The translations under genes and the position numbers were made by a program. Below are positions 8,152-14,340 of a DNA stretch of 38,191 nucleotides, piece after piece. Location of the stretch: positions 1 to 38,191 of the forward strand of contig CAIKBD010000255.1 in NCBI GenBank assembly GCA_903825565.1, read 5' to 3'. Source of the DNA: an uncultured Anaerolineales bacterium (GTDB lineage: Bacteria > Chloroflexota > Anaerolineae > UBA4142). The notes under the pieces are model-generated. The model was not told where the DNA came from and searched no databases. It saw only the letters and a list, made by a program, of their open reading frames with translations. Within the stretch, counting starts at the first letter, position 1. Each line of letters opens with the position of its first letter.

Positions 8152-9165
8152 ATGAAAAAAGAACTATTTGCATTAACGATTGTCTTGCTCATCTTCGTCG
8201 CATTTCCCGCTTCACTCTTCGCCTATCAAGCGTGGCGGACAAACACGTCCTTCGGCTTCGCTCAGGATGATGTGCGCGTCATTGCCCTCACCGCCAATGT
8301 GCCGAACAATGGCGGTTGGTCGCCTGACACGATTCGCGTGAACCTGGGTGAGCGTGTGCGTCTGCGAATTTCATCGCCTGATGTGGTGCACGGATTTGAG
8401 ATTCCTGCGCTCGGGATTCAAGTCGCTGAGATTTTGCCAGGGCACGTTGCGGAGGTGGAGTTCGCCGTGTCGCGCGTTGGGAAATTTCCGTTTGCGTGTA
8501 CGCGTTGGTGCAGTGTCGATCATTGGCGGATGCGCGGCTCTATCAAAGTCATTGATCCGAACAATCCAAATCCACTTCCTCAATCATTTGCGCCGCCGCT
8601 GTATCAACAACTGAAGATCGACATAGATGCGCTGCATCCCGCGACGAATGTGCCCACCCAGCGACCTTCTGCCACGCGTGGCACTCTGCTCAGTCCTGTG
8701 ATTGCCGATGATTTGCGCGTCAACTCACCGAGCGATGTCTTTGCCAAGTTGCGCACGAACGATGCGCTAAAAACAAATAGCGATTCTCAACTATGGGATG
8801 CGATTGCCTTCGCGTGGAAGCAAAGTGCAGGCGATGACGCAATTGCGCGGGGACAAAAATTGTTTGCGCGCGATTGTGCAGCGTGTCACGGTGAATCGGG
8901 CAAAGGTGATGGACCTGCAGGGAGAAATCTGCCAGGACTCGCGGCGATGCAATCCGACAATCATCAGATGCTTGAGATCAAACGCGGTCCCGCGGATTTC
9001 ACCGATGCGCCCAAAATGCTGGGAGCCAGTGACGTGCTGTTGCAAGGTAAAATCATTCGCGGCGGGATGGGCACAGGGATGCCCGAGTGGAGAACGTTGT
9101 ACACCGATCAAAATATGTGGGATGTGATCAGTTATCTCCGTTCGTTTGTGTTTGAATACAAATAG
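8152..9165 (+). CDS. CuA cupredoxin-cytochrome c fusion protein
   Basis: A 337-residue protein from ATG 8152; the longer reading from 8053 would overlap the previous gene. An N-terminal helix (about 5-24) anchors or exports it. The cupredoxin domain (about 42-135) has the CuA ligands His80, Cys116, Cys120, His124 and Met127 (CTRWCSVDHWRM). A Pro-rich linker leads to a class I cytochrome c domain (about 230-335) with CAACH at 242-246 and a likely axial Met in GGMGTGM near 310. This resembles caa3-type subunit II but with one helix instead of a hairpin. Residues about 32-39 (TSFGFAQDD) are encoded by what looks like a dispersed repeat. Confidence 0.9.
   Translation: MKKELFALTIVLLIFVAFPASLFAYQAWRTNTSFGFAQDDVRVIALTANVPNNGGWSPDTIRVNLGERVRLRISSPDVVHGFEIPALGIQVAEILPGHVAEVEFAVSRVGKFPFACTRWCSVDHWRMRGSIKVIDPNNPNPLPQSFAPPLYQQLKIDIDALHPATNVPTQRPSATRGTLLSPVIADDLRVNSPSDVFAKLRTNDALKTNSDSQLWDAIAFAWKQSAGDDAIARGQKLFARDCAACHGESGKGDGPAGRNLPGLAAMQSDNHQMLEIKRGPADFTDAPKMLGASDVLLQGKIIRGGMGTGMPEWRTLYTDQNMWDVISYLRSFVFEYK
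8248..8270 (+). repeat. Dispersed-repeat-like insert within coding sequence
   Basis: TCCTTCGGCTTCGC plus TCAGGATGA form an imperfect palindromic word of a kind I recall as a dispersed genomic repeat. Here it is translated in frame between the signal helix and the cupredoxin domain. A genome-wide copy count would decide. Confidence 0.35.
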
Positions 9166-9177
9166 TCAAGGAGGCAA

Positions 9178-9690
9178 ATGTCTAATCAACCGATTCGTAA
9201 AACACAGGCACGCGCAATGGAACGCGACCGCGCACGCAAACAGGCAGAACGTCACAACACGTTTACACACGCTTTGCCATTCGTGATTGCGGCGGCAGTT
9301 GTATTGTTCGTTGGTATCGCCGTGTTCCCGGTGATGAACCAAACAGTTTCAGGCACACCGCGTTTGCAAGTTGATCAAGAAAAGATTGACCTGGGCAATC
9401 GCATTTTCAATCAACCCGTGCGCAGCGTGTTCACCGTCAAGAATGTCGGCGATGGTACGCTGAAGCTCGAAATGCCGAAGATCGCCAATGTTATAGAGGG
9501 CTGTTGACCTTCTGAAATTGTCGTCGGTCAGGCGACTCTACAACCAGGTCAATCCACTACGATTTATATGGACATTGTGATGCACGAGGGGATGGACGGT
9601 AAACACTTGTTCGAGATTCCGTTAAAGACGAACGACGCAACCCAGCCGCTCAAGAAATTGTACATCGCATCGAATTGGGTGTCTCGATAA
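9178..9690 (+). CDS. DUF1573-like membrane-anchored protein, predicted selenoprotein (TGA = Sec110)
   Basis: Read through the TGA at 9505-9507, the frame gives 170 codons ending at TAA 9688-9690. Residues 33-52 form a membrane helix; about 60-168 form an immunoglobulin-like domain of the DUF1573 type (LDLGNRIFNQPVRSVFTVKN, later LQPGQSTTIYMDI and FEIPLKTND). The TGA falls in VIEGC-TGA-PSEIVVG, where I recall homologues having a second cysteine (GCCPP). Similarity continues without a frame change for 60 codons after the TGA. If TGA were a true stop, the domain would lose half its strands. A SECIS-like hairpin begins 12 bases after it. AAGGAGG lies just before the start, and the gene follows the CuA-cytochrome gene by 12 bases. 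A C-U pair facing outside suggests redox or metal (Cu, Hg) chemistry. Alternatives are a nonsense mutation or sequencing error. Confidence 0.78.
9505..9536 (+). promoter_or_regulatory. Putative bacterial SECIS element
   Basis: From the TGA (9505-9507), a 12-base spacer leads to a six-pair stem GTCGTC (9520-9525) / GGCGAC (9531-9536) with one G-U pair and apical loop GGTCA (9526-9530). In the E. coli fdhF SECIS the spacer is 11 bases, the upper stem has six pairs plus a bulged U, and the loop is GGUC. The match in spacing, stem length and loop is close; the bulged U is missing. SelB recognition is inferred. Confidence 0.7.
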
Positions 9691-9697
9691 AAATACA

Positions 9698-9755
9698 CGT
9701 CGGAGATTTCTTCTCCGACGCGTTTTCATAGGCGGCGGAGATTCGTTATCCGCCG
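9698..9755 (+). terminator. Two tandem hairpins after the selenoprotein gene
   Basis: The first hairpin (CGTCGGAGA 9698-9706 with TCTCCGACG 9712-9720) is followed by CGTTTT and probably terminates transcription. The second (CGGCGGA 9733-9739 with TCCGCCG 9749-9755) is a sequence variant of the first, with the shared core GGAGATT. The pair may derive from an intergenic repeat family. Confidence 0.55.
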
Positions 9756-9814
9756 TTTGGCGTGCCTGGGCATACGCCTTTTAGCGGATCTAAATCGAGA
9801 ATCACGTAGGCAAT

Positions 9815-9891
9815 TTGGCGCGTCGAAAAACTCGCCAAGCGACGGTAGTATTTGGTCAGACGTTGTGATAGATTGAACGCAGAAATCCAAC
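9815..9891 (+). promoter_or_regulatory. Leader of DoxX gene, shared with leader at 5097
   Basis: It contains TTGGCG (9815-9820) and its complement CGCCAA (9833-9838), then GATAGA (9867-9872), ten bases, and AAATCCAAC (9883-9891). The last two elements and their spacing are identical to those at 5154-5178. The rest of 9756-9814 contains another TTTGGCGTG and a GGCGT...ACGCC hairpin but no gene that I can support. Confidence 0.4.
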
Positions 9892-9909
9892 TTCTAAGGA
9901 GAAGAAAAA

Positions 9910-10500
9910 ATGGCACGACTCGTTTCTTACCAAAATGGCGAGATGACGGATCCACCAATCACGCGATTCATTTTCTCGGACACGCGCATGGCGTGGGTCT
10001 GGTTGATCGTGCGGCTGTATATGTCCTACACGTGGATCACATCTGGCTGGGGCAAGTTCAACAACCCTGCGTGGGTGAACACAGGTGAGGCGTTGAAAGG
10101 GTATTGGGTCAACGCCGTGAAGATCGATCCTAAACCCGTCATCACGTTCGACTGGTATCGTGTGTTTATCCAATCCTTGCTCGACACGCAAGCGTACACC
10201 TGGTTCGCCAAACTCGTCGTCGCAGGCGAATTGCTGATTGGCGTTGCGTTATTGCTCGGCGCGTTCACAGGCATCGCCGCATTCTTCGGCGGTTTGATGA
10301 ACTGGAACTTTATGATGGCAGGTACGACCAGCGTCAATCCTGTGTTCTTCACACTCTCGATTTTGCTCATCATCGCGTGGAAGACGGCGGGATACTGGGG
10401 GTTAGATCGCTATCTGTTGCCTGTACTCGGTACACCGTGGAAACTAGGATTCATCGCCAATCCTCCCAGGCGAGTGTCTGGTACCGCGCCTGCAGAATAA
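9910..10500 (+). CDS. DoxX-family membrane protein
   Basis: A 196-residue polytopic protein with about four helices (roughly 28-47, 97-117, 119-140 and 148-166) and the DoxX hallmark near the first helix (VRLYMSYTWITSGWGKF). DoxX/DoxD-type proteins include the small subunit of thiosulfate:quinone oxidoreductase and quinone-linked redox proteins; the exact role here is unknown. AAGGAG (9896-9901) precedes the ATG. The conserved leader it shares with the 5203 membrane protein suggests that both respond to the same signal as the electron-transfer genes. Confidence 0.87.
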   Translation: MARLVSYQNGEMTDPPITRFIFSDTRMAWVWLIVRLYMSYTWITSGWGKFNNPAWVNTGEALKGYWVNAVKIDPKPVITFDWYRVFIQSLLDTQAYTWFAKLVVAGELLIGVALLLGAFTGIAAFFGGLMNWNFMMAGTTSVNPVFFTLSILLIIAWKTAGYWGLDRYLLPVLGTPWKLGFIANPPRRVSGTAPAE

Positions 10501-10545
10501 CTGACAGGACTTTCGCTTGGCTCAGCCGCGTGTTAAAATGCGGCT

Positions 10546-10725
10546 ATGATTACCAAACTTCAATATGTCGAATTTCTGATTAGCACGGTCGCCACCTACA
10601 CCGGTACCCATTTGGCAGAACATTTGGATGGTGTCAGCCACGATGCGATCACCGATTTTCTCCAAAGTGAGAAACTCACCGCGCGGCATCTTTGGGAACT
10701 CGTGTTATCCTTGCGCTCGTTTTGA
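10546..10725 (+). pseudogene. N-terminal fragment of IS701-type transposase
   Basis: ATG 10546 opens a 59-codon frame beginning MITKLQYVEFLIS and containing HLAEHLDGVSHDAITDFL, typical of the first residues of IS701-family transposases. Homology stops near LWELV (about 10700), where the sequence becomes an ICMT-like gene in another frame; the catalytic DDE domain is missing. A short inverted repeat (AGCCGC...GCGGCT, 10524-10545) lies just before the ATG and may be the element end. It is a dead remnant. Confidence 0.75.
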
Positions 10726-11054
10726 TGGGCAAAGCATTTACGCAGATTCACGCCGCGCGAAGCGAACTGGTCATAGACGGTTTGTACGTTTACGTGCGTC
10801 ATCCACAGTACAGCACCTTGTTCCTGCTCATCGTTTCCATGTTGATTCAGTGGCCCGCACTCTTATCGTGGCTGATGGCGCCGATTCTGGTTATCACCTA
10901 TCTGCGACTCGCGCGGTGCGAGGAACGCGAGATGATCGAAAAATTTGGCGAGCGTTATCTGGTGTATCGTGCTCACACGCCCGCATTTGTGCCATCGTGG
11001 AACTCGTTCCGCAAGGGGCCCACTTCGGTAGCACTCTCCGAGCATCAACTATGA
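10694..11054 (+). pseudogene. 5'-truncated ICMT-like membrane methyltransferase
   Basis: About 120 codons match the C-terminal half of isoprenylcysteine carboxyl methyltransferase-like proteins: GLYVYVRHPQYS (the SAM-binding region), two membrane helices, EEREMIEKFGERYLVYRAHTP and a C-terminal AFVP. The family is normally about 200 residues. The missing N-terminal helices are replaced by the IS701 fragment, and the only start is a TTG at 10692. The stop overlaps the next start as ATGA (11051-11054), showing that the original operon continued into the HMA gene. Probably non-functional. Confidence 0.72.
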
Positions 11055-12143
11055 ATACACAACAAATTTCATTCGCGCTTGCATGAATGTTTTGCGCCAA
11101 ATGTGCGGTCACGATTGAGCGCGCCCTCGCGCAACTCGAAGGTGTTATCGCCGCGCAGGTCAACTTTGCAACCGAGCGCGCAATGGTTGTCTACGATCCT
11201 GTGCGCGTGTCACTTGCGAGAATGGTGCGTGCGGTACAAGGCGAAGGTTTCGATGTGCCAGTGGTGCGCGTTGCTTTGAACGTCAATGATTTGATCTACG
11301 CTACTTCAGCGCGAACGGTGGAACATGCGCTCACTCGTGTCGACGGGGTAGCGCAGGCCGAAGCAAATCTGCGCGCGCGACAGATCAGAATGGATGTATT
11401 GGTTGATCGAGTTAATCGCAATGACTATGTGCGCCAACTCGCCGCGCTAGGACTAGCTGTGAGCGAGCATCTTTCTCTCCATGCAACTCGCGACTTTAAT
11501 CTGCGTACCGTGATGATTGCAGGGCTAACCCTCCTTAGTTTATTGAGCACGGGCGCACATGCTGGATGGTTTGACGTTGGGCGCGAAGCGATTCATGCGC
11601 CGTTGATTGTGATGATGAGCGCGGTCATCGTCGTATACGGGATCGCGTGGCGATTCTATCGTGTGGCATTTGAAACCGCTCTACTTCATGGCAAATACGA
11701 TCTGAGTGTGATGATTGCCCTCGTTGCCACAATGAATTTGTTTTGCGGTTTGCCTGTGGCATCGATTGCAGCGCAGAGCATATTCACAACAATCGGATTC
11801 CTCATCGCCATCCTGCTGACCGCTGGCTGGTTTATCGCGCGCGTGACGGCGTTATCGATTGTACCGCGCCTTTATCTTTCTTTCACTAATCATTCGTCGG
11901 CAACTCAACCAGCACTGGGAATCATTGCGCACGGTCCGCGTCGTTGATCCTATGTGCGAGATGAAATTTGACCCAAGGATGGCGGTAGGCAAATCGGTAT
12001 GGCTAAACCACATCTTCTACTTTTGCCATCCAATCTGTAAACAAATCTATGACGCACAACCATCACGCTTTGTCAGCATGAGCTGTCGTAGAATGCGGAG
12101 ACCAAAATTCGGGCGGGACTGTTATACACCTGCCGCAAAATAG
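11051..12143 (+). pseudogene. HMA-HMA-TM-YHS metal-binding membrane protein interrupted by two TGA codons
   Basis: The start ATG 11051 is fixed by the ATGA overlap with the upstream gene. Codon 12 is TGA (11084-11086), giving MNTQQISFALA-TGA-MFCAKCAVTIERAL. In HMA domains this position is normally Gly of GMxCxxC, and GGA to TGA is one substitution. A first HMA domain (CAKC) is followed by a second that has lost its cysteines (YATSARTVEHAL), then by about four membrane helices. The frame stops at TGA 11945-11947; a +1 shift there continues directly into DPMCEM...FYFCHPIC, a YHS metal domain, to 12143. Either the gene is decayed, in keeping with its neighbours, or it is recoded. A SECIS-like hairpin follows the first TGA (see findings). 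Intact forms would bind Cu or similar metals. Confidence 0.65.
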
Positions 12144-12220
12144 GAATAGTCAATGTCTACCATCTCTCTGCCCATTACCACACAGCGCGTACACTTCAAC
12201 CGAAGAATTATTGTATCTGC

Positions 12221-12511
12221 TCACGAGATAGACAAAGCCAGGTATGGCAAAACCGGTCTGCCTATCAAGGTAACCAATGTTTGAAAAACATTCGCGCCCG
12301 CTCGCTTGGCGGTATTCAAAACTGTCGCCAACGCGGCATAGGCTTTTGGACCCCACGCGGAGCGAAAGCTGCCCATCACTTTGCGGTGAATGACCGAAGG
12401 GCGTAGCGCGCGTTCACACGCATTATTATCCGGCGAGACATCGGGGCGATGTAGGAAGACGAACAAACTGTTCCGATGCGTCCGATAGCGTTCACGCAGA
12501 TTCTGCGCTAA
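12221..12511 (-). pseudogene. IS66-type transposase C-terminal remnant
   Basis: Read on the - strand, the frame opens at about 12511 (PLAQNLRERYR) and continues through FLHRPDVSPDNNACERALRP and SVIHRKVMGSFRSAWGPKAY to a stop at 12221. These are the conserved C-terminal blocks of IS66-like transposases (the NNxxERALRP region holds the catalytic Glu). Only about 95 residues remain of a protein usually near 500, cut exactly where the ISAzo13 element begins. The 75 bases between 12144 and 12220 show no gene. Confidence 0.75.
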
Positions 12512-12536
12512 GGGTCAGTAAAAGAATAACTTCCCG
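12509..12536 (+). repeat. ISAzo13 left terminal inverted repeat
   Basis: Twenty-eight bases matching the complement of 13864-13891 at 26 positions; the differences are A/C at the ninth base and G/A at the sixteenth. Confidence 0.9.
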
Positions 12537-12584
12537 TATGATATAATGTCCTGGAGTTCAGTCCCATGGGAGTCCAGTTGAAAA

Positions 12585-13861
12585 ATGTCTATGCCTGTTC
12601 ATGCACTCCACCAGTGTGAATGCTCGATCTGCCAACAGCACACGGACGTAACGATCATGCACTATCATCGTCAGATCAATCTCTTGCTCAGTCGTCTCGC
12701 CGAACCGCAAAGGCGTTGGTACGTCGGCGTGCTCTCACAAGAACCAGAGAGTCCTAGCGATGCGCAACTCGCGCTCATTACCGGCATCGATGAGAAAACG
12801 ATTCGGCGCGGTCTCCAGGAAATGGAAGCTGATCTTCTGAATGTTCCCTTGGATCGCCAACGTCAAATCGGCGGTGGGCATCTGCTCTCTGAAAAAAAGA
12901 CCCTGACCTAGCAGTCACGCTCCTAGACGTGGTGGACCCACATACTGCCGGCGATCCGATGAGTGAGCGCAAGTGGCTCAACTGTCGTCTCGCTGATCTC
13001 AAAGACACCTTGGACGCCCAAGGTCACGGAGTTAGTCGGCCGGTGCTTAGTCGGTTGTTGCAAGCGCATGACTATGATCTGCACGTGAATGTCAAAGAAG
13101 TCGAAGGCACCGATCATCCGGATCGGGACACCCAGTTTCGCTATATTCAGGAGCAACGCGCACAGCACCTCGCCGTGGGACACGCGTGTTTGAGCGTGGA
13201 TACCAAGAAAAAAGAACTGATTGGCAACTTCAAAAATGCTGGTCGGAGTTGGGGCACACACGCCGAACGCGTGAAGGTGCATGCCTTTCCGTCGGATGCT
13301 GAAGGGCGTGCCGTGCCCTACGGCATTTATGATCAACAGCACAACAGTGGCACGGTCTATGTCGGTCAGTCTGCCGACACACCCACGTTCACGGTGGATA
13401 ACATTGTGCGCTGGTGTGAAACGGAAAAACCTTTGCTCTTTCCGAACACGACCGATCTGCTGATTGAAGCTGACAGCGGTGGGAGCAACGGCGCACGGTG
13501 TCGGGTCTGGAAACAGCTATTGCAAGAAAAAGTGGCGGATCGGTTTGGGTTGACGATTACCGTGTGTCATTATCCGACGGGGTGCTCCAAATGGAATCCG
13601 ATTGAGCACCGCTTGTTCAGCGAAGTGAGCAAGACCTGGTCAGGCTGTCCGCTGCGTTTCTGGGAGTTGATACTTCAATACATCAGCGAGACCAAGACTG
13701 AAACCGGTTTGACGGTGCATGCGGTATTAGTCACCGAAAAGTACGAGACAGGCATCACGGTTTCCGATGAAGTGATGGATGCGCTAAACCTTGAACACCA
13801 CGATGTTTGCCCACAGTGGAACTATACCATCCACCCACGCTCGCCGACATCACTCAACTGA
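12585..13861 (+). CDS. ISAzo13-family transposase (probable -1 programmed frameshift)
   Basis: The first frame (12585-12911) encodes 108 residues with an HTH-like region (LALITGIDEKTIRRGLQEM). The second frame opens before 12929 and encodes the catalytic part: HTAGDPMSERKW, EGTDHPDRDTQFRYI, SVDTKKKELIGNFKNAGR, AVPYGIYD, IEADSGGSNGARCRVWK, CHYPTGCSKWNPIEHRLF and the C-terminal WNYTIHP. The frames join at A_AAA_AAG (12893-12899), the classical -1 slippery heptamer, in the right phase: after slippage the message reads KKDPDLAVTLLD, which restores the family sequence. The joined protein is about 425 residues, close to the usual length. The DDE residues appear intact. Confidence 0.87.
12893..12899 (+). 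promoter_or_regulatory. -1 frameshift slippery heptamer A_AAA_AAG
   Basis: Zero-frame codons are GAA AAA AAG ACC; after a one-base backward slip they become AAA AAA GAC CCT and join the downstream transposase frame. The zero frame ends at TAG 12909-12911. Confidence 0.75.
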
Positions 13862-13863
13862 TT

Positions 13864-13891
13864 CGGGAAGTTATTTTTTTACGGACCCTTA
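13864..13891 (-). repeat. ISAzo13 right terminal inverted repeat
   Basis: Complementary to 12509-12536 at 26 of 28 positions. It lies three bases after the transposase stop. Confidence 0.9.
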
Positions 13892-14243
13892 CTTGCGGCG
13901 CGAACTTGACCGACTCATAGAGACGGTCAACCAACGGCATGTGCAACCGCGGCTCGGTCAGCAGACCATTGCCCAGTATCGCCAGCACAAGCGTCTCCGC
14001 AAACTGCCCGCCCAATTCGAACTCGATTTGCAGTCCCTGCCGATCTGCGAGGGCCGCGTCGTGTTCATCCGCTGGGTCTCTGGGCGTGGCACCGTCAAAC
14101 TTCTCAGTCAGCGGTTTCGGGTGGGACTGCGCTGCAAAGGCAGCTACGTGAAAGTCGTGCTGGATACCAAGCGGCAATACCTGACCGCGTATGTCGCAGG
14201 TAAAGTGTACAAGCGTTGGTCGTACAAACTGCGTCGCAAATAA
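13892..14243 (+). pseudogene. Integrase-type (IS481-like) transposase C-terminal remnant
   Basis: Directly after the ISAzo13 end an open frame reads LRRELDRLIETVNQRHVQPRLGQ..., then LPICEGRVVFIRWVSGRG and VGLRCKGSYVKVVLDT, resembling the C-terminal tail of IS481-type integrase-core transposases. The catalytic core is absent. The apparent start at 13791 lies inside the ISAzo13 gene and is spurious. Duplicated end-like sequences follow. Confidence 0.6.
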
Positions 14244-14247
14244 CGTC

Positions 14248-14301
14248 TCAAATGTCCACGATGTCTTGGCGGTGGTTACAATTCAAATGTCCACGATGTC
14301 T
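14248..14301 (+). repeat. 19-bp direct repeat, probable transposon end
   Basis: TCAAATGTCCACGATGTCT occurs at 14248-14266 and again at 14283-14301, 35 bases apart, each followed by a GGCGG word. Position between the transposase remnant and the truncated helicase suggests the terminal region of the lost element. Confidence 0.6.
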
Positions 14302-14340
14302 GGCGGGACTTTTCAGCTCAAATCTCCGCGCAGATGCCTT

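Larger units (their letters stand above)
12509..13891 (+). mobile_element. Complete ISAzo13-family insertion sequence
   Basis: The element is bounded by 28-bp terminal inverted repeats (12509-12536 and 13864-13891) with only two mismatches; both begin TAAGGGTC and end ATAACTTCCCG. The outermost TA is present on both sides, so it may be the target duplication, leaving a 1379-bp element (12511-13889). It encodes a single transposase read through a frameshift. The left flank is an IS66 remnant and the right flank an unrelated integrase-type remnant, so the element marks a rearranged junction and not a simple insertion into one gene. The nearly intact ends suggest recent activity. Confidence 0.9.

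Noticed and set aside
11084-11086. TGA read as glycine by an altered genetic code
   Set aside because: TGA ends many intact genes here with correct overlaps (for example 6732-6734, 19483-19485, 25715-25717), so a general UGA-Gly code is excluded.
13791-13891. N-terminal part of the 150-codon frame at 13791
   Set aside because: It is out of frame with and inside the ISAzo13 transposase gene and its terminal repeat; only the part after 13891 resembles a transposase.
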